DNA from: Clavelina lepadiformis
Lineage: Eukaryota; Chordata; Ascidiacea; Aplousobranchia; Clavelinidae
Assembly (NCBI RefSeq): GCF_947623445.1
Contig: NC_135240.1
Span: 11,656,001-11,720,000 of the forward strand
Direction of reading: 5' to 3'
DNA length: 64,000 bases
The notes beneath the pieces are model-generated. The model did no database searches and was not told the origin of the DNA. It saw only the letters and a list, made by a program, of their open reading frames with translations. Shown piece by piece: positions 47,879 through 60,600 of this stretch (positions are counted from its first letter, which is position 1; each line of letters starts with the position of its first letter). The translations under genes and the position numbers were made by a program.

Positions 47879-50434
47879 ATGACTGCAGTAAGTAATTTTG
47901 TGGAAGTAAAATTGTTTGTAATTTGTGCGTTTGCTTATTTGAAGACAGAGGCATTTAGACTGCTTTGATGGTAAATAGTGTTTATTAATATTGACGGTTA
48001 TACAAGGCTTAAAATTTTTATTCTTTTGCTTCAGGCAGCATCTATTTTAACGGCAACCAGTTACCGAATTTGGAAAAAGCTACTTCGGTAAACGGCGGCC
48101 GATAAAGTAGACACTTATTTTACCAGCACCGCTTACTTAAGTAGGAAAAACGGTAAACGGCAACCAAGCTAGTCAGTGAATTAAAAATGTTTGCTTATTT
48201 CAACTGAGAACCACATAGGCCTATTTTTTGTCCAAAGTGTGCATTAACCTAAAACTAATTCCCTCTGGCCCAATTTCTTAATTCTCTTGATTGAGTTACT
48301 AAAGCAGTCTGAGTTAAAATCAATGCTATATTTCAACTAAAATTCACATGTTTTGTCAAAGTCTAAATGAATTTAAAACTATAATCCCCTTCGACCCAAT
48401 CTCTCACCTCTCATGACTATCAGCCTAAATTAAAGTAAAAAACAGAAATAAATCAACGGTAAGAATCACAACTGACACCTGTAACATACAAGCCCCAACA
48501 TTAACCACAGCAATGCCTACTTACCGTATAAAACAAGAGCCATTAACCCATTCGTGAAAATCTGCCAGTTACCGTATTGTTATTCTACAACTTTGGTCAA
48601 CAGACGCTAGCAAAATAGTCACTTCGTCTTTTTTATACTTTTTTGATGCTAAGCTTAGTCATTGTAGTATGTATGTATGGAAAGAACCACAGTTTTACAA
48701 TACTTCACAGTTTCATATTTTATTGGAAAACTGCTCTTTATGGATATTTATATTTAAACAACCGTTAACGGTATATATTAGTATCATTCAGCTTGGCATC
48801 AGTCATACCATTGAGTTTATTTCAGATTCAACAACAGTCCCTTTCCCAATAAAATTTATTTGGTTGTCTATGATTTTTTAAATGATATTCGCAGAATGTT
48901 TAGAGCGTATTTCACTGGTGGTTGTTCATTGTTTAAATCTACCGCTGTGGCAAGCACAAAAAAGCAAGTGTGACAAATATTTTGTTTTTGCAATGCAGTA
49001 ATCCGATTTGCTTGCCTAGTTTTTTCTTCATATTAACGCATAATGAAATTTGCACACAACATGATTTTGCAATGTGCTGTTATGAAAACTTAATAATGTT
49101 GTGTATATATTTTAAAAGCTTGAAACAAACAGAAGAACGAAAAAGCTAGGCAAGTTAAGGGTATCAAATAAAATGCAATCAAGGCTATAGCATGCTGATC
49201 CAATGGTCACAAATGTAACGGCAATGATAGTAACCACAACCATGGTGATAAACTTTGACTTTAGCTAGCAGCCTGTCACTATTTTATTGCTGTACTGGCG
49301 ATTACCTTGTGTGGAATAGGATGACCCACGCATGGCCAAATTGGTCACGTTTTGCTACCTTGTTTTGACTTTCCATCAAAGAAAATTAGTCAACACTAAC
49401 CTCAGCTTGGAAACCCAATTTAGGGCCACAAACTAGGGGTTAAAAGATGCTATAGGATAAATACAGCCATTAAAATCGATTCAATAGTATATTTTCCGCC
49501 GTAAAATAGATGCTAATACTAGAACTATGGTGTGAGTACAGTGAATATTCTTGTGAAAGTAATCATTTTTCTGTACATATGTAAGATTTTACATGAAATT
49601 TAAATTGGTTGAAAACAGTCAAATTACCGTTCTACGAGATAGTAACACTTACCATATGCTGCGTAGAAGTGTGCGAATTTCTTTTTTCAGCAAATACTAA
49701 CTTTTTCAGGCTGTGAAGAAAACACCTGCCATTAAAGGCAAAGGCAAGAAAAAGAAGACTGCCACAAAAAAATTTACTCTAGATTGTACTCATCCTGTTG
49801 AAGATGGCATCATGGACGCCTCTAATTTTGTAAGAAACGTAACTACAGTTATTTTTTTAAACTTATACTTAAAACTTATTAGTATTACAGTGTTCATAAG
49901 TGACATCTGAACTTTAAATATAAGCAAAACTTATACACATAACTATAAACTTATCACTCAAAATGTTTCTTTTAATTTCTAAGTTACTGCTGTAACGTTG
50001 CTTTTAAAGTTGTGAACTTGTGACTAATGAATTGCGCTAGGGTCCTCTTCCCTAGTGCCTTATTTACGGGAACACTTGTGTTTTCCTGTCTGTTTAGGAG
50101 CAATTCCTCAAAGATCGAATTAAAGTGAATGGAAAGACAAACAATCTTGGTCAGCAGGTGTTAATCGAAACATTAAAGAACAAGGTTGTGGTGACCTGTG
50201 AGATTCCCTTTTCAAAGAGGTTTGTGGTACCAAACTTTGTTTTGAAGTAGTACTTAGTGAATTTCTTTGAACGTAATCCTGATATACAGATATCTGAAAT
50301 ACTTGACCAAGAAGTATTTGAAGAAAAACAACCTACGTGATTGGCTTCGCGTTGTTGCTTCAACAAAGGAAAACTATGAGTTACGCTACTTCCAAATCAA
50401 CAATGACGAAGATGAGGAAGAAGACGAAGATTAA
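47879..50434 (+). CDS. RPL22: 60S ribosomal protein eL22
   Basis: A component of the large ribosomal subunit in the cytosol. Four exons: 47879-47887 (ATG ACT GCA), 49710-49829, 50098-50219, 50290-50434 (stop TAA 50432-50434). All junctions are GT-AG and in phase, giving 131 residues; human RPL22 has 128. Exon 2 encodes a Lys-rich N-terminus, then [17 protein letters not shown]. Exon 3 has NNLGQQV and [10 protein letters not shown]. Exon 4 has [28 protein letters not shown] and the acidic tail typical of eL22. The first intron is long (1.8 kb) after only three codons. A pyrimidine run (cttttc, 47868 region) before the ATG may mark a 5' TOP start. The AATAAA poly(A) signal is at 50449-50454. 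Confidence 0.97.
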
Positions 50435-50448
50435 TTGATTGGTGTTTC

Positions 50449-50454
50449 AATAAA
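50449..50454 (+). promoter_or_regulatory. Poly(A) signal of RPL22
   Basis: AATAAA, 15 bp after the stop codon of the eL22 gene. Confidence 0.75.
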
Positions 50455-50839
50455 ATTCGCTTGAACTAATGTTTGTGTTTTAATTATAACCGCTATGAAG
50501 ACAGATTTTATTTTTTTTAGCCTTATACTACAAAAGTTGTCTGTGCGGTAATGTAATGTAGACTGTAGAAGTGTAGAGGATATTTTGTCTCTATAGCTCA
50601 AATGTGGTTTTACTGGTCAAGTCATGCTTTGGTTTCTATCGCATTTAGCTACTCAGTTGGGCACCGTCAAACAAGGGTCTTTTTTCGGTAGTGTGTGGCC
50701 TCGTAAGGACTCGTATATGTTAAAATTTTCATGATTTTGTTGGACGTTCTACTTCTATGTAATGGTTAAAAAGTGTAGTAGTCCACCGTTATACCAAGCA
50801 CGGCTGGTGTTGTTTTTCAGTGGGGTATAACCTCTAGTT

Positions 50840-51487
50840 TCAGTGGTTCTCAACCTTCTGATCTTGGCGGACCCCTTTTGGTGCTGTCAAAGCAGTTGGC
50901 GGACCCCTGAAGTTTAAGCAAACTAAGGGTTCTGAGACTGCACTTAAATGTTTCTTTGCTTAGTTTTACTTAATAGTCTTGGTGCACAACTGCGCTATTC
51001 AATCAAAATAACATCAAACTATGCGGATATTTTTATTTATTTCAAAGCGAATACACTTAATGGGAGTTTTGCTGTTGCATATTAGAAACAAGTCTTGAAA
51101 TACGGGGTTGTGTTTTCGAAATCGATAGTCGCATGTCGTCTTCAACATTTAGTTGGTTACGTGCCTTCGATTTTATATGAACGAGAGCAGAAACTGAGAA
51201 AGCGATTATGTGCAATCTCCAGCAACTTAAAATCACTGTATCCAGCTGTCTTCTCGTATAATCCGCAATCTATTGCATCACAATAGGCCTTCCCTGCGGG
51301 TGATAAATCTCAATAAGCTTTTGTATTGTCCTATCACAATAGGCAATTAAGCAAATGTTCAAGCCTATTCCAAACAGCAATGATAAACAGCAAAAACTTT
51401 TTAAAAACTCGTACTTTATGTTGCAAATTTCGAAGTTCTCACGGACCCCCTGAAAACGTTTCGCGGACCCCCGGTTGAGAACCACTG
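50840..51487. mobile_element. hAT-type MITE
   Basis: Ends CAGTGGTTCTCAACC at 50841 and GGTTGAGAACCACTG ending 51487. The 8-bp duplication CTCTAGTT is at 50832-50839 and 51488-51495. Inside each end the sequence is GGCGGACCCCT-like, giving long imperfect terminal repeats. No transposase is visible. Confidence 0.88.
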
Positions 51488-51786
51488 CTCTAGTTCATAT
51501 GTTTAGGGTAGCCTGCATTGGAGCTAAAATTTGTATTTTTGGTTCATATAAAACTTATTGACCTAACTTCTTTCGTTCGCATTACTTATCTTGGGATTTC
51601 TATGGAATTTGGCGCCATAAATATCTTATATGCACAATGTCTATGTTTGGGGCCCACTTGCATGATGGCATTTGTCACTTGGTTAACCGTTAATTATGAA
51701 AACAGCCAGGCACGTTTAAAACAGGAATCAAAAGTAGACCTATGCTAGGCTAATATCATAATTAATATAGTGTTTAGCATCTAGTT

Positions 51787-52562
51787 TAGGGTTACCATAT
51801 TTTCGTGGCCTAAAACCCGGACACTCTTAGTGCCCACTAGCGGTTTTTAAAATGAGGTATAAACACATTGTCTGTCTGTGTGAAACTGAGATGTATGTTC
51901 CCGGTTTGCAAACTAAACACTCTGCTTCCCATTCATTTCTACCCTTTCTGAAGCATGGATGTTTTGCTTGCATTTCATCCGTGAATTTACATTTTCGCTT
52001 AGCCATATTCTACAGTAAAACAATAACAAAATTAAATTTTACCACTTAACATATTCGGCTCGCATCTTCAACTAGAACAGGGGTTCTAAACCTTATGGAG
52101 AGGCGCCCCACCTTGACGGTGCGAACAAAACCCGCGCCCCACTTCGAAATCATTAAGCATTAAACAAACGACAATTTCCTTGGTATTCTCATTTGGTCTG
52201 CAACAGACTTCTTGTTGAGCTATTTTTTTACTGCTTTCACTGCTTTATAATTTTCTTCAGCGAATATACGCTCTTATCGTTTCAGACATGTTCTAAAATT
52301 TAGAATCTAAATTTTGCAATATCGACCAAGATATAAGGCCTTCAGCTACTAGCCCAGCTCCACTCATCCATGTATCATTGTATCCCAAATAGAGCGCTGT
52401 ATTGTCGTTTATGACGTAACAATGAAATTATTACCCGTAACGCAACAAACAATTTAAAAAAATTCCGGACATTTAAGCATATTTTAGCATTCCCCCCCGG
52501 ACGCAGTTTGAACACTAAAATTCCGGACATGTCCGGGGAAATCCGGACGTGTGGCAACCCTA
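51787..52562. mobile_element. Probable non-autonomous DNA element, possibly composite
   Basis: Left end AGGGTTACCATATTTTCGTGG with AAACCCGGACA, right end TCCGGACGTGTGGCAACCCT: inverted, hAT-like, but flanks give no clear 8-bp duplication. A second hAT-like start, CAGGGGTTCTAAACC at about 52077, suggests a nested fragment whose partner end was not found. Confidence 0.55.
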
Positions 52563-53478
52563 ACAAGTTTTCCAGAAAAAAACAATAATGTTTAATTGTA
52601 ACAACAAATTACGGCTTGCGAGGCTATTAAAAATAAACTCGGATGCTATAGATTAGAATGAAGCGCATTGCATTGGTGTGTATTTTGGAACGGCATGATC
52701 TAGACGAGATGTTTTTAGAGTGCTCGTGCTGTTGTTTTAGCCTATATAGGCCTACAGGCCAGACTGCAGAGAATGGTAAGAGTACACCTGAGATTAGTGT
52801 TTGAAACCACTATCTCTAAAAACTGGAAACACTGATTTTTTCCCAAATTTTTATTGTGCAGGGCCGGACGTTGCCTGCAAAAACGCCGGGCAGCTTTGTG
52901 CCGTCCGGCGTTTGTACAGTCAATAGTCGAAATGTACACAGGAAATTTTCTTCTGCACACCCGAGATCTCGGCGAAAACTGCCATACCCTACAGGGTGAC
53001 CGTTGTGTGCTTATTTTTAAGATTAATGCTTATTTTGAAGAAAAATGTCTTTAAAAATATTAATGTGCTTATTACTATAGGCTATAAGAAGAGAAGAAAC
53101 TTGGAGTTTGTAGTGCAGAAGTGCACAGTTATAAGATGCATATGTACACTTGGCCCCAGCTACTTTAACTGTGACATCATTTGATTGGGTGCTTCTGGAA
53201 TAGTCTTGAAACATGCTTGTTTTTGTTTTGAGTTGTATGCTTAGTTTGTTAATATTATTTTTTATCAATTTGATCACTTTGACCAGGAAGTGAAATATAC
53301 CAAGTTGCTTCCAAAGTCTGTACTCAATTGCGTAGTTGGTTTATCGGATAGCATAAATAAATTAGGCTATGCATTTTTCTTAGTGTTTTATTATGGTTTC
53401 TGACCAGATAATGATACAATCCATTGTACCACAAAAATAATAATAGATTGTTTGTAATAATCAATTTACTCTCTAAAA

Positions 53479-53815
53479 CAGTGGTTTTTATCCTTTTTTT
53501 GTGAAATCACATCCTTTCGGAATTTTGGATCAAAAGTGCCCTTGTGTTTTTTTTTTACAAATATATTTGTTTCTTGCGATATATAATATGCTTTGAAATT
53601 ATCACAAAAAAGATCAAACAGAAACAAAGCAAGTATGACGTTATGCAATAATAGCGCTGTAAATACCAGATACATAATTATGAAATCACAACTTGGAAGA
53701 CAATGGAAACAACGTCTTCTATCCCATTGTAAAATAAAACTGCCCCCCAACTTTAAAAATTGTCACAATTTCCCCCTTGATGGACAATATCGCCCCCTGC
53801 CGTTGAATAACCCTG
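53479..53815. mobile_element. hAT-type MITE
   Basis: Flanked by a perfect 8-bp duplication CTCTAAAA (53471-53478 and 53816-53823). Ends CAGTGGTTTTTATCC and, complement, CAGGGTTATTCAAC. Length 337 bp, no coding capacity. Confidence 0.85.
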
Positions 53816-53886
53816 CTCTAAAAGGAACATAACGGTATGACAAAACTGTAGTGATTGAGACTAAGATGCTACACTTTCCGCTACAG

Positions 53887-54188
53887 CAGGGGTGGCCAAC
53901 CAGTCAGAGACAAAGAGCCACATCATAAACATTATGATTTATGACGCTATTTCTTATTGCGTCATAATACTGCATCAGATATTGTTACAGTTTCATCATC
54001 TTTATTCTGGGTCGAAATCTGATGTAATCAGTCATTATTTAGCAAATATCAAACATTAGCCAGTAGAGATTACTTTTTTGTATTATTTATCTGCCTAAAA
54101 TGGGTAAAATGTGCTCTCTTTCGGAGGTTCAATATGAACGAAAGAGCCGCATAATACCGGGCAAAGAGCCGCGGGTTGGCCAGGCCTG
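53887..54188. mobile_element. hAT-type MITE
   Basis: Perfect 8-bp duplication CGCTACAG (53879-53886 and 54189-54196). Ends CAGGGGTGGCCAACC and, complement, CAGGCCTGGCCAACC. Length 302 bp; subterminal AAAGAGCC blocks are inverted. Confidence 0.9.
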
Positions 54189-54278
54189 CGCTACAGGTTC
54201 TAAATTTCTAACTAATAATCGTGCATTAAAGTCACTACTTAAAGACTTCTAAAGGTCTACATTGTTGGTAAAAATATA

Positions 54279-56287
54279 CACTGGTCAACAAAAATTTTGT
54301 TGCATTTCTACCAACACTTGTTCTTACCTAATTTGGGGGTGCTGAATCCGAATCTGACCTTAGTTTTTTTCTGCAAGGTCTAGATTTTTTGCAAATTGAG
54401 ATTTTTTATTTTTTCTTTACTAAATTCAAATTTTCTGAAAATTACATGATTTGTCAAATGACGTTCTTGCTTATAGTCGAATAACCAACCTCAAAACAAA
54501 AATAGGTTCCCAGAAATTATTGTGTTACCACTAGCATTTGTATTTACAGACAATTAGGCACCAAATGTTTGAAAAAATGTAACAAAGAACATTTTTGCTG
54601 GTAAAATACATGTAATAAGCGAGTTTTTTTTGCAAAATGACATTGAAAAGAATGATGGCAATCCAATAACTTCTGCGTTTGTACGCTTTTTGAGTTTGCT
54701 GCTTTAATTTTATCATATGACAAAGCAGGGAAAGTGTAAAAAAGATGATGAAAGGATTCATTGTCAGGATTTAGAGCTTTAACAAACTGTGTCATGAGAC
54801 CTAGTTTGATGTGCAGGGGCGGAAAAACAATTTTGTCTCTGCTTACGATTGGGTTGTGTGTTACATTAGGCATGCCAACTTGAAATGTTTCACGTAAGGG
54901 CCGCTCCTTCTGTGTCCAATGTTTTTCACGTGCTCTGCTGTCCCACATGCATAGATAACATAGAAATTTAGTGTATTCTCTTTGCTGACCTAGCAGAAAA
55001 CTAACCATTTTGAGGTTAACACAAATGATCCAGTTGTGCTCATGATATCTGAGCAAATCCATAACAATTCTAATGTCATCATGCCGTTCCTTTAAGACAG
55101 TGGAGTGACCAACTGGAACAGCTTCATAAACATTTCCATTGTGTAAAAGGACACACTTGAGGCTGCGCTTGGAACTGTCCAAAAACAATCGCCATTGTTC
55201 TGGATCATACGAGGAGATACCCAGTTGTTCGAGAAGACCAGGTATATCGTTGCAATATACCAGCATATTTTCCTCTGAAAAATAGGGAAGAAAGAGTTCT
55301 TCTCCATTTCGAAAAAAGGAAACCTTTACAGATTGATCTAGAACCTGTTTTTCCTTGAGTCTGGAGGCTAAGAGCTGAGCTTCTTGCTTGGACAAATCTA
55401 AATCACGTACTAAGTCATTCAGTTCTGATTGATTAAACTGCTGAACAGCTACTCTGGTTTCACCAGAAGAGTGTTCAGATTCTGTATCTGTTCTTTTATA
55501 CTCCATTTCCATAACCTCTTCCCTTTCCGATTCAGTTTCCTCATCTTCAGAAAATGTAAAACCACTAAAGACTGGAGGAGGGAATCTATCAGAGTGCGGA
55601 ACAGGTCGTATAGCTGATGGTATACTTGGATAAGAAAGCATTAGTCGGCTCTTCCTGCCAACACCTTTTATATTTACCATGCAAAAGTAGCAGTCAGTCG
55701 TGTGATCTTGGGGTTCACGCCACACCATTGGAATGCAAAAAGGCAGACTCTTCCGCTTTCCTTTTGTTCAGTCTCTGAGCATTTCTTCGCAGTTATGGCA
55801 CACAATATGTGGAGACCATTTCTTATCTTGATCGCCAAGATGGATGCCAAAGTAAGCTCTGTAGGCACGTTTCACGAACAATGTTATATTTCGTCTTTGA
55901 CGAGAAAGTGTGTACACACCACTGATATAACAAAATGAATCAGGTTTATTTTTGCATTTACGAGTGTAAAATAGAGCTTATAACCTATCCTACAGCATCT
56001 ATCCGCAATACCTCACTATAATCAAATTGCTTAGCTTCTTCAAACGCCCTTAAACAGCAGTAGGCTACAACTTAAAAGAGCTGAAAGCTTCTATCTGAAA
56101 CACTGGTACTGTACCATACAGACAACACACACTAAATATGAGCCAGAAACGAAAAAATTTAAATTTTCGATTGCATGAAAACTAGAGCATGCATAAAGAA
56201 ACTGATTGCAGATTTGAAATCAGCATCCCAAGATTGTGTAGAATCAATTAAAAAATCTCATGCAACAAAAAAAATTGTTGACCAGTG
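54279..56287 (-). mobile_element. CACTG-ended DNA transposon (EnSpm/CACTA-like ends)
   Basis: Terminal inverted repeats CACTGGTCAACAAAAATTTT (54279) and, complement from 56287, CACTGGTCAACAATTTTTTT; similarity continues through TTGTTGCAT. A 3-bp duplication ATA (54276-54278 and 56288-56290) fits EnSpm/CACTA. The element carries one minus-strand gene remnant (separate entry). The class assignment rests only on the ends and duplication length. Confidence 0.72.
54544..55940 (-). pseudogene. Conserved transposon-borne protein, nonsense-mutated and 3'-truncated
   Basis: The open frame runs from ATG at 55728 to 54544 (394 codons). The same frame continues upstream through a single TGA (55768-55770) into a further conserved stretch with SRQRRNITLFVKRAYRAYF, FGIHLGDQDKKW and a Cys pair (VCHNCEEM). 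Downstream are MVWREPQDHTTDCYFC, an acidic linker, WRLFLDSSKRSLKCVLLHNG, LLGQQREYTKFLCYLC and SRDKIVFPPLHIKLGL. This is a protein family scattered in many copies through invertebrate genomes; I recognise the pattern but know no settled function. The conserved sequence appears to stop near LSYDKIKAANSKSVQTQKLL, so the usual C-terminal part is probably lost. The TGA sits where a Trp would fit. Cys pairs suggest N-terminal metal binding. Confidence 0.7.
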
Positions 56288-57689
56288 ATATGAGTGATTT
56301 GGTATTATTTTGTCTTAGCATATTCAATACTTGAAAATATTTATACTAGTTAGTTAATTTTTTCCTGAAAGCAGCTATTTTTAATACTCTACTGAAGCTT
56401 GCAATAAAGAATTTTTTACGAGTGGCTACTTATTCCATTATCACATAACAGAATGCTTATTTTTGTACTACGTACGTGCTACTTTCTTGTTAAAGAAAAT
56501 GTCGTACGACATTTCCGCTCTCTAGTAGTTACCGAGCTGCTTTTATTAATGGAAGTTATCACAAACACGCAACGTTGGTAGCTGTTGTTGTTAGTAACAA
56601 TTTCATGTCATCATACCAGAAATTATTTTAATTCCTTGAACTTTGCTGTTTGTCTGACTAATGTGTGGCTTTGTTTGGGCTGTTTGTAAACTTACGGTTT
56701 TGAATTTGACTCTGATGATAAAAAACGCTGAGAAGTTTTTTTATGTTGAAGTCGCTTTTTGTGCAAAACACAATTTGCAAAATAAACAATACTAATTGAT
56801 AAATACCAAAACGACAAAATATAAGCCTTGTTTTTGGAATGAAAGCACTGACTGCTATCATTAACCGTTACTGTGATTGCCTACTACCATCATTATCCAA
56901 TATTACCATTGGCTAGCACCACCATTGTCAATTATAACTAATTTCAGCATCGCCCTATAAATTGTTGTCGAGCATGTTGCATACAACATAGGTCGACATA
57001 TTTCACTGTAGCCTGCTGTGTGACATGGTATTTTACCATCAATAAATCAAACAAAAAATGTTCATGTTGTAAGGGAATAATGATGATAAATGCTGATACT
57101 CGTGTTTTGAAATCTAGCTCTTCACATTCGAATTCCTGATTCTGGCGTTTGATGACTGTCCATCATGACTACACCACAAGCCTGCATTTCTAAAAATTCG
57201 TAAAACTTATTTTAGTGCATAATTGTATGTTGGTATGTTTGTAGCTTGTTACTGTAATTTAACACTCATTGGTTTTCGGGTAATTGCAGTTAGTGTAGGT
57301 TAGGTTTATCTAAAAATTTACGTGGATTGTTCTGGATCGGTGCCACTATCTTGTAGCTTGTACCACCATACACTAAAGATTGGTTTTGTTACTTTAAGTA
57401 TTATTTAAAATGGACATTGGTGAAATGGAATTATACCGTTTTTTGTTGGTTCTTCCTGTAGTAAATGGTGGATCTGATGAGCTGTTTACTAGTGTATTTA
57501 AAGAAAATAAGATTTTTTTAGGACGAACAACATTCTGATTGATTGGAAAACGTTTTTAAATTTTATTTAAATTGATATTGTTACAGATCTGTCACATACT
57601 GCTTTGCCAAATAGTAAAATAAAATATTTCTTGCAAGATAAACAACAGAGGGCTTCTAAAACATTACTGTATTGTTGTAAAGCTGCAAA
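56288..57689. other. Intergenic, 5' flank of NFATC2IP
   Basis: AT-rich; no domain-bearing frame. It presumably contains the NFATC2IP promoter. No motif is assigned. Confidence 0.45.
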
Positions 57690-60600
57690 ATGAGCTCCAG
57701 TGAAGAAGAAATACCGCAGTTAAGGAAGCGTGTCAGACGCCGAAAAAGGGTTATTAGCGAAGATCAGCCAGATGTTAATCTTTATTCTCATAAAGTAATG
57801 CCATCAATTCAAAAAGTTAATCAAGAAACAGCTATTCCTGAAAAAATAAAGGGTAACACATCTATACTGTTGATTGAAATTTTATGAAAACATGTCTTAG
57901 TTTATATAATTATATTAGTACGTATTAAGTATGAATAAATTCTGGATCAATCAGTGAAATTTTATGCAGTAATATACATACTAGATTACAGCTAGATGGC
58001 TCCTTTCCTTTGTTAAAAAGATTTCTTTTACTGTAATTGTTTTCGTCTGCTACTCCACATACAACTTATTGTGTGTTCATCTGCTGTGCTCCAAAGCATT
58101 TTTGTTACCTCCCGTTGATTGAAATAATATCGTTGTACACCAGTAATTGTCCTTGCTAAAGCGACAACCTTTAATACCAGGTCACGTAATGTACGTACAG
58201 CGAAATAGCCCGTTTTAAAAATTTAATGCTCAACCATAAACCTTGAGACATTACCTTAGCGTGTTTATTTCCAAAATTTATCATTGTTGTTATGCGCTAT
58301 CCCGAGGTAGGCTACATCATTGTGTAGTTCAATTCGCTTACACATTGCATAATCACAACGACCTAGTCCTAGCCTATATGTTGCATATTACGTCAGATTG
58401 GTAATTTTTATGTCACAAGAGCTTTTAATTTGAAATTTAGGAGGTCGCATCAATGCTTGCTTGCTGGTTTTGCTTTGCTGGCCGGAGTAAGGCTCCTACA
58501 TGTTCGATTTCCTCGCTTTTTGCCGTACTTAAACAATAATAGCAAAACGTTTCACAAATTTCCGGCCGGTTTCGTGCTGGACCTGAAGCCTATGCATGTT
58601 TTTTCCTTTGTTTTCTCTCCATAGCGGCCAGAAAGAAGGGTCCTGGGCTGTTTTTTACCTCTGGTGTAGCCCCTAAAGGGTTTATTGATGGGCGTTATAA
58701 TCTTATTGAGGAAATGTGATTATAAAATCTTTGATTATATTGTATGTTTTCTAAAAGTGATATGCCTTATACTGTATTAAAAATTTATTTCCAGTAAACT
58801 TTAAAATTTTTAGATTTACAAGGGCCGTCTATTTCAAAATTTAGGACAGCTAGTAAAGAGAAAATCACTGATACAACTCTTTTATACCTGGACAGTTCCA
58901 ACAATTTTTCAGATGATGACGATGTGCAAATTGTTGGTGACTTGTATGTATTGTTAATAATTGTAAGATCTGCATATATGCCATAATCGAATATGAATAT
59001 TTGACTAATCTGCTTTAACATTTAGACTGTTAGTTTGAACAGACATTAGGGTTTAGTAGCCGTGTTAGTTGTCACCAGCAAGTCAACACCATAATTTTTA
59101 TGCATGCTTTAAGCCAGTGCTTCTCAACCTTTTTTTGCAGCGACCCAAATATTAAATAGCGATGCTGGGGTGACCCAAATTTTTCAGCGCCAAAATTTGG
59201 TATTTACAAATATTTAGCCTTGACTCGAACGTAGATAATCTAAAGTCTCACAGCAAATAATCATCACCATGCTTCTTCACTTGTGTTTCCGCAACGATGG
59301 ACTATGACGTCAATATGCAGTGAATAGAGTAAGGTACTCAGTTATCGAATGGCTTTCTGGACTAGTTTAATTGGCAACGGCAACCCAAACCAACGTATGG
59401 CGACCCAGGGGTTGAGAACCACTGCTTTAAACCTTCAAGGCATTGTCATTTTCCCCCATATATTAATACCTGCTGTTTGTAACTAACACTGCTTTTTTAT
59501 CCCCACTGAGCTAGTGACAAAGTAAAATGAGTGAATAACTTGCATTTTTTTATTATTGCACAATAACAAGAAGTCCAGTGAAAGCCGCACCATTAACTCC
59601 ACCACCTGATGAAGGAAGCTCAGCATCAGTAAAGAAGCAAAGTAAAAGTATAAAAAGAAAGAGAAATAAGTTGTTATGGTAATTTCATTATATCCAGTTG
59701 GTTGGTTGTTATTTGTTCAGGTACGGATCCAGGAAATCATTATGGGGAACGTTTTAATAATTACACTGCAAAACTAATGGAATATTTCAATACAAAAATT
59801 TAAGAAATTTTAAGAACTAGACAAATTTCGTTGGCCAGACATGTCCGTTTCATTTCATTTTGGATCATGTAATGGATGGATCAATGTAAGTTGTCCACAA
59901 TTGCTTTGGTGGCAGCTAAAGTACCAACCATGACAAAACCTAAACCTAGGCTGACAAAACCAAACCACTACGCAGGTTTAGTAATTTCATTGAAAACGGT
60001 GTTTATCTTAGCAAAGCGTTGGTGTGTAGTTTTCGACAAAAGTTGTGATTCTATGTTGGCCAAACATGAAATTGCCCTGATTTTACGTACATTGATGTCA
60101 CTTTCTTGATTAATGCTGTGGCTGTGACTTGCGTCAAGTCAACTGAAATTTCCATGTTAACACATTGTAATTAAAGTCTTTACATCTTAGCGTAATAGTG
60201 AGACAATCATGGTTTTAACAAAATTTGCAGAGCTAATGTAATTAAATCTATGACTAGCTGGAAAGTATAGCAAAAAATGAATCTTCAACGGCCTCCTCTT
60301 GGATCTGTTTCTGATTTTCCTATAAATAACAGTGGTCAGTGTATAGCTATAGAACTTTATAACTTACATTGCTCCGTATATATTTTAGTAACGTCGCATC
60401 TGTACTTCTGAAAACTCGCAATGATTCTATTAACCAATCAATAAACCAGGATGTACAGTCTGTGGAAACGTCACCAACAAATTCACATTCATACATGATG
60501 GTAAAAATAAGATTTCAGTCACATGTTTATAAATACCCAGTGTTAAAGGTAAGTCAGCGAGATGTACTTTTGTTTTTCTAGCAGAGGTACATTTGCATTT

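Noticed and set aside
60240..60340. Extra NFATC2IP exon (MNLQRPPLGSVSDF region)
   Set aside because: Neither acceptor gives a stop-free join in phase with exon 3; kept only as a possibility.
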